A program made the translations under genes and the position numbers. The notes under the pieces are model-generated. The model saw only the letters and a program-made list of their open reading frames with translations. It was not told the DNA's origin and searched no databases. Below, piece after piece: positions 53,841-63,059 of a stretch of DNA of 64,000 bases; position 1 is the stretch's first letter; the number at the start of each line of letters is the position of its first letter. The DNA is from Candidatus Saccharimonadota bacterium (GTDB lineage: Bacteria > Patescibacteriota > Saccharimonadia > Saccharimonadales > Saccharimonadaceae), in NCBI GenBank assembly GCA_027492255.1, contig JAPUFB010000005.1, positions 1-64,000 of the forward strand, in the 5' to 3' direction.

Positions 53841-55622
53841 TTAACTAGCAATATCGTACTGTTCAAGGGCTTTCTTTGCCTTCTCCGTCGTGCCAAGCTG
53901 CAGGTCGAGAAGTTCCGAGTATATGCCGTCCGTCTTTGCAAGATCCGAAGGAGATCCGACTTCGTCGACCCGACCATTTTTAATCGTCACTATCTTGTCA
54001 ACATGCGCTATCGTCGAAAGTCGATGCGCAATGATAATTGTCGTGCGGCCTTTCATAAGATAATCAAGTGCCTCTTGAACCTGTACTTCTGCTTTACTAT
54101 CCAGGCTGCTCGTTGCTTCATCAAGAATTAAGATTGGCGCGTCTTTCAAGATAGCGCGTGCGATCGCAATCCGCTGCTTCTGACCGCCGCTCAATTTGAG
54201 GCCTCGTTCACCTATTTCACTCTCAAAGCCCTTATCGAATTTCATAATAAAATCGTACGCATTGGCAGCTTTTGCGGCATTTTCAACATCTGTCATTGTG
54301 GCGTGGGGATTCGAATAGGCAATATTTTCATAAATCGTCCCACTAAAGAGTGCTGGATCCTGAAAAACTACCGCAATATGCTCTCGCAAGCTTACTTGAC
54401 GGACCTGAGAAATATCGGTGCCATCAATGGTAATAGCTCCCTTCTGTACGTCGTACAGCCTCATAAGAAGACTTGTTATCGTTGTTTTACCTTGGCCGCT
54501 CTCTCCTACGAGTGCTGTTTTCTTGCCGGCATCGGCCGTGAAACTGATGTGATGGATGACATGATCGTCCTTGTTATAGCCAAAACTAACACCCTTAAAT
54601 TCAACATTACCCTTCGGTACAGTCAGTGCAGCAGCGTGTGATTTATCTGCAACCGATGGTTTAAGACTCATGACATTAAAGAAGTCACGAGAACCTGCAA
54701 TCGCCTTTTGTGTATTATCCACGAGGAAACTCATGCTGAAAATTGGCATACGCGATAGATTTACGAGCTGGACAAGCAAGACCATTTCACCAATCGTAAA
54801 GTGCCGCTGAACAGTCATTGCAAATAGGTAGGCAAACATCGCAAAGAAGATACTGTTGAGCACGAGCCTGCGCAATACGTCCATATCATGCCAGTATCGA
54901 GACTGACGATGTGTAATATCAATGGTTGTCTGATAGTGTCGTTCAAAATGCCGATACTCAAGCTGCTCTTGGATAAAACTTTTAACTACTCGGATTTGTG
55001 CGATCACCTCTGCGAATCGTCCGCTCGCAATATCAGTTTCAAGATTTTTTTCATTTTGCCAGTTCTGCCATTTTTTGCTCGTTAGCGCTGTTAACCACAT
55101 AAACAACGGATACACAACAATAAGTAGTACCGCAAGTTCCCAGCTATAGATACCTACAACTACTATCACCATAACAACTGTTAATAACATCTGAAAGAAG
55201 TTATTAGCGAACATATTGATAAAGTTTGTTACTTCAAATATCGTTCGGTTGAGCCGGTTAATAATCGTTCCTGTTAACTCTTGATCATAGTAACTTTGCG
55301 GTAACTTCAAAAGATGTTCATAATACCGCTCACTCAACTGTTTCTTCAGTTTTGCAGACATGATGTCGCCAAGATACCCGCCAACATTTGTAAATAATGT
55401 ATTGAGAACGTCGACAAAGAGTATCGCGACAGCTACCCAAACTACCGGCATGATATCTGGCTGAGGCACTTGTAGCGCAGCTACCATGAGATCTGTCGCT
55501 TCTTTAATCAAGAATGGAGTTGCGAGTGCTGTTAGGCTCATAAAAATTGAAAACAAAATAATTCCTGTGTAGTACGGCCACAGGTTACGTGCGTATCCCA
55601 ATACCTTCAGAAGCAGTTTCAT
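53841..55622 (-). CDS. ABC transporter, fused permease-ATPase (exporter type)
   Basis: 593 residues. Six-helix ABC exporter membrane domain at about 15-310, then the nucleotide-binding domain: Walker A GESGQGKTTI, Q-loop VFQDPALFSG, signature LSGGQKQRIAIARAIL, Walker B ILILDEATSSLD and H-loop IIAHRLST. It would form a homodimer. The cargo, whether lipid, drug or peptide, is not evident. CATAAT lies eight bases before the ATG. Confidence 0.94.
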   Translation of the reverse strand: MKLLLKVLGYARNLWPYYTGIILFSIFMSLTALATPFLIKEATDLMVAALQVPQPDIMPVVWVAVAILFVDVLNTLFTNVGGYLGDIMSAKLKKQLSERYYEHLLKLPQSYYDQELTGTIINRLNRTIFEVTNFINMFANNFFQMLLTVVMVIVVVGIYSWELAVLLIVVYPLFMWLTALTSKKWQNWQNEKNLETDIASGRFAEVIAQIRVVKSFIQEQLEYRHFERHYQTTIDITHRQSRYWHDMDVLRRLVLNSIFFAMFAYLFAMTVQRHFTIGEMVLLVQLVNLSRMPIFSMSFLVDNTQKAIAGSRDFFNVMSLKPSVADKSHAAALTVPKGNVEFKGVSFGYNKDDHVIHHISFTADAGKKTALVGESGQGKTTITSLLMRLYDVQKGAITIDGTDISQVRQVSLREHIAVVFQDPALFSGTIYENIAYSNPHATMTDVENAAKAANAYDFIMKFDKGFESEIGERGLKLSGGQKQRIAIARAILKDAPILILDEATSSLDSKAEVQVQEALDYLMKGRTTIIIAHRLSTIAHVDKIVTIKNGRVDEVGSPSDLAKTDGIYSELLDLQLGTTEKAKKALEQYDIAS

Positions 55623-55672
55623 TGCAATCTATTATGACACCCCTATCGCAAAAACACGAGAAGTTTTAATGT

Positions 55673-55678
55673 TAAGAT
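55673..55678 (+). promoter_or_regulatory. Extended -10 of the branching enzyme gene
   Basis: TGTTAAGAT gives an extended -10 with TAAGAT at 55673-55678. Seven bases later is the ATG at 55686, so a leaderless transcript is likely. Confidence 0.55.
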
Positions 55679-55685
55679 AGAAGTG

Positions 55686-57665
55686 ATGAAAAAACCGAAA
55701 ACCATCGTTGATTTTGACCCATGGCTTGAACCATATAGTAGCGTCTTACACGAACGACAGGTATATATAGAAAGTAAAACAGCCGTTATTCTCGGGAAAA
55801 AAACACTCGATGAAGTAACGCGGGGTTATGAATATTTTGGACTCCATAAGACAAAAGCTGCTTGGATTATTCGTGAATGGGCTCCTCATGCCGAACACAT
55901 ATTTCTCGTAGGTGAGGCAAACGAATGGCAGGATAGCGCTACATACGCATTGAAGAAAATGTCTGATGGCATATGGGAGTTAACGCTTCCACTCCCCGCC
56001 TTAGCGCATGGACAGCGCTATAAACTACATGTCATTTGGTCCGACGGTGACGGCTATCGTATCCCATCCTATGCGACATATGTCGTGCAAAATACAAACA
56101 CGAAAGTCTTTGATGCGATTGTCTGGGCACCGAAGCCTTTTTCGTGGACTGACCAGAATTTCAAACCAAGTACTGATCTTCCACTTATTTATGAGGCGCA
56201 TATCGGTATGAGTGACGAAAAGCCTCGTGTTTCGCTCTATGCAGAATTTACAAAAAATGTCCTACCCCGCATCGTAAAAGATGGCTATAACACTGTTCAG
56301 CTCATGGCAATCCAAGAACATCCATACTATGGAAGCTTTGGATACCATGTTTCTAATTTCTTTGCCGCCAGTTCGCGTTTTGGGTCACCGGAGGAGTTAA
56401 AAAAGCTTATCGACACCGCGCACTCTCTCGGCCTTCGCGTTATTCTTGACCTCATACATTCGCACGCTGTAAAAAACGAGGAAGAGGGCTTGAGTCGTTT
56501 TGACGGCACGACAACACAATACTTTCACGCCGGAGCACGGGGCGACCATGCCGCCTGGGATTCACGTGTCTTTAATTACGGTAATCCAGCCGTACAACAC
56601 TTCTTGCTATCGAATTGCCGCTTTTGGCTAGAAGAATATCATTTTGACGGTTTCCGTTTCGATGGTGTCACAAGTATGCTCTATACCGATCATGCGCTTG
56701 AAAAAACTTTTGGCAGTTACGACGATTACATGAAGGATGACGTCGACCTGGATGCGCTTACCTATCTCTCACTCGCTAATCGTGTAACACATACAATAAA
56801 TCCGAATGCCCTGACTTTTGCCGAAGATATGAGTGGTTATCCAGGACTCGCGGGTCCACTCGAGTATGGAGGGCTCGGATTTGATTATCGCCTTAGCATG
56901 GGTGTCCCGGACATCTGGATCAAAATGATTAAAGAAAAGCGCGATGAAGACTGGCCGCTTGGTAGTCTTTTTCACGAATTAACGACCCATCGGCCTGAAG
57001 AGAAGATTGTTAGTTACGCCGAAAGTCATGATCAAGCGCTTGTCGGTGACCAGACGCTCATCTTCCGGCTCATCGGCAAAGACATATATGATCATATGCT
57101 CATAGGTGATGATAATCTGCTTGTCGAACGTGGTGTCGCACTTCATAAGCTCATCAGACTTCTAACAGCTGCAACCAATGGTGGCGCGTATCTTACGTTT
57201 ATGGGTAATGAATTTGGTCACCCGGAGTGGATTGATTTTCCGCGCGAGGGCAATGACTGGTCATACCTCTACGCCCGTCGTCAATGGTCTCTCGCAGATG
57301 ATCCTACATTAAAATACCATTTCCTAGGCGCCTTTGATCAAGCAATGATATATACCGTGAAAAGTGTGCTACGTACAGAGTTTTCACATATTTTCGTCAA
57401 TGAAATCGATCATGTACTGAGTTTCATGCGTGGTGACTATCTCTTTGTTTTCAATTTTGCTCCGGCTCAGTCGTGGGTTAATTACCCTATTCCTGCTCAA
57501 CCCGGATCCTACACGATTCAGCTCAGCTCAGACGACGCACAGTTCGGCGGTCAATCACGCATCGATACGTCGCTTGAATATCTCACCGCCACTCAGCCAG
57601 ACGGTGAGCGCGTGAAACTATACCTCCCCGCAAGAACAGCCGTAGTACTCAAACACACTCGTTAG
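55686..57665 (+). CDS. 1,4-alpha-glucan branching enzyme, eukaryotic-type (GH13_8-like)
   Basis: About 659 residues. A CBM48-like N-terminal domain (about 50-150) precedes a GH13 barrel. The barrel has IYEAHIGMSDEKPRV, YYGSFGYHVSNFFAASSRFGSPEELK, ILDLIHSHAVKN, FDGFRFDGVTSMLYT (nucleophile Asp about 327), LTFAEDMSG (acid/base Glu about 379) and SYAESHDQALVGD. These segments resemble animal/plant GBE1 more than classical bacterial GlgB. It acts on glycogen-like polymers. No glycogen synthase or ADP-glucose gene is seen in the window. A GTG at 55683 is an alternative start. Confidence 0.9.
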   Translation: MKKPKTIVDFDPWLEPYSSVLHERQVYIESKTAVILGKKTLDEVTRGYEYFGLHKTKAAWIIREWAPHAEHIFLVGEANEWQDSATYALKKMSDGIWELTLPLPALAHGQRYKLHVIWSDGDGYRIPSYATYVVQNTNTKVFDAIVWAPKPFSWTDQNFKPSTDLPLIYEAHIGMSDEKPRVSLYAEFTKNVLPRIVKDGYNTVQLMAIQEHPYYGSFGYHVSNFFAASSRFGSPEELKKLIDTAHSLGLRVILDLIHSHAVKNEEEGLSRFDGTTTQYFHAGARGDHAAWDSRVFNYGNPAVQHFLLSNCRFWLEEYHFDGFRFDGVTSMLYTDHALEKTFGSYDDYMKDDVDLDALTYLSLANRVTHTINPNALTFAEDMSGYPGLAGPLEYGGLGFDYRLSMGVPDIWIKMIKEKRDEDWPLGSLFHELTTHRPEEKIVSYAESHDQALVGDQTLIFRLIGKDIYDHMLIGDDNLLVERGVALHKLIRLLTAATNGGAYLTFMGNEFGHPEWIDFPREGNDWSYLYARRQWSLADDPTLKYHFLGAFDQAMIYTVKSVLRTEFSHIFVNEIDHVLSFMRGDYLFVFNFAPAQSWVNYPIPAQPGSYTIQLSSDDAQFGGQSRIDTSLEYLTATQPDGERVKLYLPARTAVVLKHTR

Positions 57666-57669
57666 CTAT

Positions 57670-58377
57670 CTATGTAAGGGGGAGCCGTATCCTTTTTGGA
57701 GTATCATGAGTTTTCTCTACTCTCATAACCTTCCGAATGCTCGTAGGATTGTCACCCAGATAGGCATCAACACCCTGATCAACAAGCGCTGCAACACATA
57801 AATCAGGGGATACAAGATCTGCTCCTTCTAAAAGCCCTGGTAACTGGGTAAGTAGTATTGCTCCTTCATTCATCATCGTGAGCATAGCATTAAAGGCTAC
57901 CTCATAGTACGATGCATCTTTGGGAAGAAGATTGAGTCCACCCCAACCTCGCTGAAGAATAATATCTGCCTTATTATCACCGAGTTCACGAAGTAGTGTG
58001 TGGTACGTTCCAGGCCTACCGAGATCGGCTACAACATGGCGTATACCTCTCTTACTGTCGTTTTGTTGTGTTCTTTGGCGTCGCTGTTCCGACAATGAAA
58101 CCGACAGGCCTTGTAGCTCTATTCCTGGAGCAACTGCAAGTGAACGAATCGCCGCTGGTGTTGCCAAGAAGTCTATGGCATAGAGAGGCCTACCAAGTTC
58201 TTTATATCTTCTTCTCGCTAACGAGGTGATAGTTTCTCCTTTAAGTACGCTTCTAAACGAGGCGTCGTAATGAGTAACACTTGAATCCATGATCACCCAA
58301 GAGTCGTTTTTTGTTCCCATAATTCCAGCAACATACTTATCTCGCTGGGTAGTATTATTGTCTATTTCGGCTGTCAT
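57670..58377 (-). CDS. Methyltransferase-like protein of unknown function
   Basis: 235 residues. The middle looks like a class I Rossmann methyltransferase with a degraded glycine loop: RPLYAIDFLATPAAIRSLA in place of motif I, GLSVSLSEQRRQR as strand 2, HVVADLGRPGTYHTLL, then ADIILQRGWGGLNLLP and EGAILLTQLPG. Loss of the glycine-rich motif makes SAM binding uncertain. It follows the ATP-grasp-like gene by eight bases and is probably in one operon with it. The family assignment is inference. Confidence 0.6.
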   Translation of the reverse strand: MTAEIDNNTTQRDKYVAGIMGTKNDSWVIMDSSVTHYDASFRSVLKGETITSLARRRYKELGRPLYAIDFLATPAAIRSLAVAPGIELQGLSVSLSEQRRQRTQQNDSKRGIRHVVADLGRPGTYHTLLRELGDNKADIILQRGWGGLNLLPKDASYYEVAFNAMLTMMNEGAILLTQLPGLLEGADLVSPDLCVAALVDQGVDAYLGDNPTSIRKVMRVEKTHDTPKRIRLPLT

Positions 58378-58385
58378 ATCGTCAA

Positions 58386-59762
58386 TTATTCCTGCTTAAT
58401 GATTGGCTGTATACTATCTGGATTTAAGCGCACAAAACCGATTCTTCCATCAGATGCTGTATCTATCGCCAATCGCGCCATGCGCCTGTCGTGAGAGACG
58501 GCTCTGTATATCTCCTCTTTCATCTCATCTGTGACCCCTAGTTTTTTAGCCCAATCACGACCAATATCTAGTGCGCCAACCGGCTTAAACCATCTGCTTC
58601 GTAGCTGATGTGAGCCATCCGCTAATTGGTGATAGAGGCGCTTTGCTCCTGATGTACCAAAAAATGCCGCTCTCCGGGGATTCAATACCTCACTGAGGCC
58701 TATATCGTAATGTAGATCGAACGATGCGTCCTCTGGATCTTTAGGGCTATATTCTTCAAACTCTGGATACCAAATTCCTGTCCGTAGCGTTACGAATGAA
58801 CCCAGAGCTCCACGTACCGCATCGGCTTGCACCCACCCCTCTTGTTCTGGGTAATCGCTTGGCACGAGTTTTTCTTTTGTAGGTCGCATTGGACGAGCTT
58901 GATGGTACTGCAAAAACCAGACGCCGCCATCATCATCAACTTGCATCTCCATAATCGGACATTCCGTTGCAGAAAATCGGGGTAATGAGCGAACTTTCTC
59001 ATATGTCGTAACGAGTTCGGCAATTGTCTCCTTGTCCATTGTGGCAGTCAGAGAATCTGTTGCCTGATCTGTCTGACTAAATACTGCGCCGCTTTCATCT
59101 ACTGCAGCTCCCACGGCTCTCGCCCGACCATATGCGGTGATATGATAGCGCCCAAATACGGCATCATCGGCAACGACCGCTATATTCCTGCCGGGTATAT
59201 GTTGCCAAAATGAAAATGACAATGTTTTGTAGAACTCTGCGGCATCTTGTTCAGTAAGTTGCAAATATCGTTTCATTGGCCGCCAATCAAGACAATCTTG
59301 CTTTGCAATCTGTAGAACTTCCTCTTCTGTGCGCCCATCTTTGATTGCTTTTGTGACTTCATCGTATTCATCGTCTACTAATTCGGCGTCAACGCCATAG
59401 CTCTTTAGTAACCCGCTAAATTGACTAAATTCCTGTGGACTCTCACTCCTTATGACTATTCTTCCTCCTTGGGATACTAAACGTAAAGCCTCCTCAAGCG
59501 TTTCGAATCTTCGAGGAACTTTAATTCCGGCAGATTCGACATACTCACCAATCTCTCGTTTTGGCTGCAGACACCCCTCCCAGTCAAAGGGCTGTGGTCG
59601 GACAAAACGATGACCTAACTCTCGTAAACCTGATAGGTCATCCGAAAATGGTGCGCCAAGTATTTGATCACGAATATCTAATGGAACACCGCCTGCCATG
59701 TATTCGATGGCCTCAAGTGCGGATAGGTTGAGTGGACGATTTGGATAGTCAAATTGTTTCAT
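58386..59762 (-). CDS. PPDK/PEP-synthase ATP-grasp-like protein of unknown function
   Basis: 458 residues. GGRIVIRSESPQEFSQFSGLL recalls the RSS..ED..FAG motif, and CPIMEMQVDDDGGVWFLQYHQARP recalls the end of the PEP-synthase/PPDK nucleotide-binding domain (IE...D..G..W.LQ.RP). No phosphohistidine or PEP-binding domain is present. The protein could be a stand-alone ATP-grasp-type ligase or kinase. It is paired with the methyltransferase-like gene downstream. The start MKQFDYPNRPLN has no clear ribosome site; the upstream region is AT-rich. Confidence 0.65.
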   Translation of the reverse strand: MKQFDYPNRPLNLSALEAIEYMAGGVPLDIRDQILGAPFSDDLSGLRELGHRFVRPQPFDWEGCLQPKREIGEYVESAGIKVPRRFETLEEALRLVSQGGRIVIRSESPQEFSQFSGLLKSYGVDAELVDDEYDEVTKAIKDGRTEEEVLQIAKQDCLDWRPMKRYLQLTEQDAAEFYKTLSFSFWQHIPGRNIAVVADDAVFGRYHITAYGRARAVGAAVDESGAVFSQTDQATDSLTATMDKETIAELVTTYEKVRSLPRFSATECPIMEMQVDDDGGVWFLQYHQARPMRPTKEKLVPSDYPEQEGWVQADAVRGALGSFVTLRTGIWYPEFEEYSPKDPEDASFDLHYDIGLSEVLNPRRAAFFGTSGAKRLYHQLADGSHQLRSRWFKPVGALDIGRDWAKKLGVTDEMKEEIYRAVSHDRRMARLAIDTASDGRIGFVRLNPDSIQPIIKQE

Positions 59763-59823
59763 TATTTACACAATAACCTGGAATATTTTCGCAAATTATA
59801 TCATTATTTTACATATATATCAA

Positions 59824-59860
59824 TTATCGGAGAGTGAAGTATCCTCTCACTCTCCGATAA
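59824..59860. terminator. Perfect 14-bp hairpin after the cupin gene
   Basis: TTATCGGAGAGTGA (59824-59837) pairs exactly with TCACTCTCCGATAA (59847-59860), 26 bases after the cupin stop on the minus strand. It separates the cupin gene from the ATP-grasp-like pair. Confidence 0.65.
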
Positions 59861-59885
59861 CATAACTCTCAACTACACTTGGTGG

Positions 59886-60284
59886 CTACTCAGTCGTCAC
59901 GCCGTCAAATTCTGGTGCGTCTGCACTGGCGTCTGCTTTTGTCTTCCGTACAATACCATCTTTGTGATGAGGCGGGCTGTAGAGCGTATAAAGCTTCAGC
60001 TCATGTTCGGAGGAGGTATTTATAACATTATGTTCAGCTCCGGCTGGGACAATTACTGCACTCCCATTGCTCACAGAATAGTCATTTCCATCAATAACCA
60101 CTTTTCCTTCACCTGACTCAAAACGGAAAAACTGATCATTGCTATGATGTGTTTCCATGCCAATTTCTTCACTTGGCGACAGCGACATAAGTACTAATTG
60201 TGTATGCTTTCCGGTATATAAAACAGTTCTAAATGTGTCGTTCGTAACTGCTTGATCTTCAATATTTCCGTGCCAACCCTTCAT
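59886..60284 (-). CDS. Cupin-domain protein
   Basis: 132 residues. A single cupin barrel with metal-binding residues in MSLSPSEEIGMETHHSNDQFFRFESGEG and IVPAGAEHNVIN (H-H...E, H pattern), followed by a charged tail. This clade often acts as mannose-6-phosphate-isomerase-like or generic small-molecule cupins. The substrate is not evident. It has a GGAAA ribosome site. Confidence 0.88.
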   Translation of the reverse strand: MKGWHGNIEDQAVTNDTFRTVLYTGKHTQLVLMSLSPSEEIGMETHHSNDQFFRFESGEGKVVIDGNDYSVSNGSAVIVPAGAEHNVINTSSEHELKLYTLYSPPHHKDGIVRKTKADASADAPEFDGVTTE

Positions 60285-60342
60285 ACTATTTCCTTTCTTA
60301 TTCGTTTCATTGTTAGTATATATAATACTCCGTTAGTAGAGA

Positions 60343-61206
60343 TTACCTCTCCATGCGCCCATTCACTTCTGCTCCCAAAAGGATCATGAAGCTCGATAGA
60401 TTAAACCAAAGCATGAGACCAATCAAGCCCGCAAACAGGCTATAGGAATTTTCAAAGTTCGCAAAACCCTGCAGATAGACGAAAAATAGTGCGGTCGCAA
60501 GCATCCAAAGACCGGTCGCTATGAGCGAGCCGTAACTGAGCCATTGCCACTTCTTTGGTCGCTCACGATTTGGCCCAAAACGATACAATACCGCTAGACC
60601 GAAAAGTGCGACGAAACACAAAATAACCCAACGAAGCACAGAGAATACATCACTAACAAACGGTGCGAAACCAATTTTCTGCAAAAAGGTGCCGCCCGAA
60701 AATAGTAGTGGTGCTATCACAAATGTCGCCGCGATCAAGCCAGCTGTCATGCCGATACTAAGTAGTTTTTGCTTCACGAAGTGGCGAGTTTCCTTCACGC
60801 CATACGCCACATTGAGTCCGCTCATAAAACTAGACGTCGCAGCCGAGATACTCCATAGCGCCAGGGCAAGTCCCAACACAACGATAAACAAATTACTCGC
60901 ATGATGGCCGGAAACATTCTGAAGCTGTATCGTGAGGAGGCTTGCGATATCTTGAGGGACAAACTGCGATATTGAACTAATGACATTACTCACGGTATCT
61001 GGACGGGACAGTAATCCAGCTATTGCAACCGTTGCGGCCATAAGTGGGAAAAATGCCAGTACAGCAAAGTACGCAATTCCAGCGGCAATCAACGACAAAT
61101 TCTTATCGCCAAGCGAATTCACTGTTTCAAGAATCGCATTCTTCCAACTGTGCCACGTAGATTTCCGTAACCCTGACGCGTTGCGCGATGTATGTGGTTT
61201 AACCAT
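60343..61206 (-). CDS. YihY/BrkB-family membrane protein
   Basis: About 287 residues from ATG 61206, chosen because TACACT lies nine bases upstream and this removes the overlap with the GNAT gene. Six membrane helices. The typical N-terminal DKNLSLIAAGIAYFAVLAFFPLMAATVA (YihY signature), ALWSISAATSSFMSGLNVAYGVKETR and C-terminal LFAGLIGLMLWFNLSSFMILLGAEVN are present. It was once annotated RNase BN; a membrane role of unknown type is now accepted. Confidence 0.92.
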   Translation of the reverse strand: MVKPHTSRNASGLRKSTWHSWKNAILETVNSLGDKNLSLIAAGIAYFAVLAFFPLMAATVAIAGLLSRPDTVSNVISSISQFVPQDIASLLTIQLQNVSGHHASNLFIVVLGLALALWSISAATSSFMSGLNVAYGVKETRHFVKQKLLSIGMTAGLIAATFVIAPLLFSGGTFLQKIGFAPFVSDVFSVLRWVILCFVALFGLAVLYRFGPNRERPKKWQWLSYGSLIATGLWMLATALFFVYLQGFANFENSYSLFAGLIGLMLWFNLSSFMILLGAEVNGRMER

Positions 61207-61229
61207 ATACACTTTAGTGTAGCGTTGTT

Positions 61230-62048
61230 TCACCCTTGCTTCAATACGGGTTTCTTGTACACATACCCCAAGCATTGCATTTTTTGTGATCGATAAAAAT
61301 GCTCGGCAGGACTTCCTTGCTCAGCTTGCAGTACCTTATACTGCGCATTATGCTCAACGCCCCACTGTCGTACTGCTTGCCATAATAGTGAACCAATACC
61401 CTGTCTTTCCTTGGTCATATCAACTCCGAAATAGCATGGCAGAACTCTCAGGATTCCTCTACTATCTCTTAAGATTGATAGTGGCCCGATAGCACCAGCT
61501 ACCTTTTTATCCTTAAGGTACACAAGTGTTGGTTCGTCTCTGCTGGTTACTCTTCCTGTATCAACGAGCATAGTAAATCCTTGCTGTGACGCATGGTCAC
61601 CCATCGCTTTTATCTGCTGTACTTGTGATTGAGTTACTTCATGAGCATGCAAAATTTGTGTATTTTTTACACTATTTACTTCTTTATATGTGTCCATGAA
61701 GATAACCGTACATAATTCACCATCAATAGTTGCTCGCGGAACAGGAGAAAAACGAATAATCATCCCCTTCATCTCCGCGGAAGTATGATGATTACCATAT
61801 ATGTACCAGCGATCCCCTCTCGGAGTTGTAGTCCTGATCGTTACGCCGTCTTTGTTACGAATAATTCCATCTTTATAAATCCGCTCGATAGGTTCTTTGT
61901 ACCATCGCTGCGATTTGTCATAGGGCAATACTAGGTTCTGGATGCTGCTGGCATATAGCTGTTCGAGAAGCGTATCAGATATTTCTTCGGGATGTACTGG
62001 ACCAAGTATTGGAAGATAGGGTACTTGGATAATTTCTAAAAGAGACAT
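61230..62048 (-). CDS. GNAT-family N-acetyltransferase
   Basis: 272 residues. The N-terminal ~150 residues are unfamiliar. The C-terminal half has the acetyl-CoA loop FGVDMTKERQGIGSLLWQAV (Q/R-x-x-G-x-G/A type), LQAEQGSPAEHFYRSQKMQ and GYVYKKP, diagnostic of GNAT. Substrate unknown. TACAAT lies six bases before the ATG, giving a leaderless start. Confidence 0.85.
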   Translation of the reverse strand: MSLLEIIQVPYLPILGPVHPEEISDTLLEQLYASSIQNLVLPYDKSQRWYKEPIERIYKDGIIRNKDGVTIRTTTPRGDRWYIYGNHHTSAEMKGMIIRFSPVPRATIDGELCTVIFMDTYKEVNSVKNTQILHAHEVTQSQVQQIKAMGDHASQQGFTMLVDTGRVTSRDEPTLVYLKDKKVAGAIGPLSILRDSRGILRVLPCYFGVDMTKERQGIGSLLWQAVRQWGVEHNAQYKVLQAEQGSPAEHFYRSQKMQCLGYVYKKPVLKQG

Positions 62049-62066
62049 AGCCCTATTGTATATGAG

Positions 62067-62099
62067 ATGCCCTCACCGTCGATGTGACGGCGAGGGCAT
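62067..62099. terminator. Perfect 14-bp hairpin between divergent and tandem genes
   Basis: ATGCCCTCACCGTC (62067-62080) with GACGGCGAGGGCAT (62086-62099); all 14 positions can pair (one A-C position weakens it). It follows the FMN reductase gene on the minus strand, 21 bases past its stop. Confidence 0.55.
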
Positions 62100-62120
62100 G
62101 GTTCTCCGTTGTAGTACGCC

Positions 62121-62660
62121 CTACAGCGCAGCTACTAATTCGTCGAGGGTTGCTTTGATAGCGGTGTTCGCAGCAGCTTCATCGGCATACGATCCATCGG
62201 GATTAATTTCTTTCATAAATGCTAGTCCTGTGTATGTTTCCCCGAGCTTGAGCTTGAGATTAGCATTCATCGCAAGTAGATTTGCGTGCGAGTTAACACC
62301 AGCATACCAGCCATACCCGACAAATGCTGCCGGCTTATCTTTCCACTCAGCGTAGAGCCAGTCGAGTGCATTCTTTAATACTGCACTGAGTGCATGGTTG
62401 TATTCTGGCGAAACGAGAACGACGCCATCAGCATTAGCCACTAATTCAGCCCATTGTTTGACACTGTCATGTGGTGCTTCGTAGCCTTCAGCAGACGGAG
62501 CCGTCGGTGCGTCGAAAAACGGTAGACCAATTGTTGCCAGATCCGCAACCGTTACCGTAACGTTGTCACGTTTTTCAAGATCTTTTTTTACCATCTCAAC
62601 AACACTTTTATTGACACTATTTGGGCGTACGCTACCAGTCACAATTACTATATTGCTCAT
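62121..62660 (-). CDS. NADPH-dependent FMN reductase family protein
   Basis: 179 residues, flavodoxin-like fold. VTGSVRPNSVNKSVVEMV binds the FMN phosphate; LVSPEYNHALSAVLKNALDWL is the family signature and AAFVGYGWYAGV follows. It reduces flavins, quinones or azo compounds with NAD(P)H. An ArsR-type regulator gene lies just upstream in the same direction, so redox- or metal-linked regulation is likely. Confidence 0.92.
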   Translation of the reverse strand: MSNIVIVTGSVRPNSVNKSVVEMVKKDLEKRDNVTVTVADLATIGLPFFDAPTAPSAEGYEAPHDSVKQWAELVANADGVVLVSPEYNHALSAVLKNALDWLYAEWKDKPAAFVGYGWYAGVNSHANLLAMNANLKLKLGETYTGLAFMKEINPDGSYADEAAANTAIKATLDELVAAL

Positions 62661-62684
62661 AATTTTTTTTCAGTTCCCCTCACA

Positions 62685-62981
62685 TTAAACTTGTAATAAT
62701 TGGTCGACGTTAACCCCGGCTTCCCGGAGAACATCATAATCTACCCTATACAGTTTCTGCGTGCCTTCTTTTTCCTCAACTAATACCCCTGCGGCAACCA
62801 GCTTCGCGAAATGATGGCTTACCGTTGGTTGTGAAAGTTTGAGAAGTGACGCACACGACGACACAACTGTACAGCTCGCAAGTGGTTCAGACGAAGCAGC
62901 GATTTTTCTCACCATGCCAAGTCGAATTTCATCACCGAGTGCTTTATATACAGCAACTGTGTCAACTGTCGTAGATATCAT
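62685..62981 (-). CDS. ArsR-family transcriptional regulator
   Basis: 98 residues, winged helix. LGDEIRLGMVRKIAASSEPLASC, then the recognition helix LKLSQPTVSHHFAKLVAAGVL and wing EEKEGTQKLYRVD. Cysteines 37, 41 and 45 (approximately) could sense thiol stress or metal. It is upstream of the FMN reductase gene, which it probably controls. TATAAT lies exactly seven bases before the ATG, giving a leaderless start. Confidence 0.92.
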   Translation of the reverse strand: MISTTVDTVAVYKALGDEIRLGMVRKIAASSEPLASCTVVSSCASLLKLSQPTVSHHFAKLVAAGVLVEEKEGTQKLYRVDYDVLREAGVNVDQLLQV

Positions 62982-63059
62982 AGGTTCTATTATATCGAAA
63001 CATTTCTATATTTCAATACTTTTTGTAAAATTATGTAAAATATAATATCTCTATCCCTG

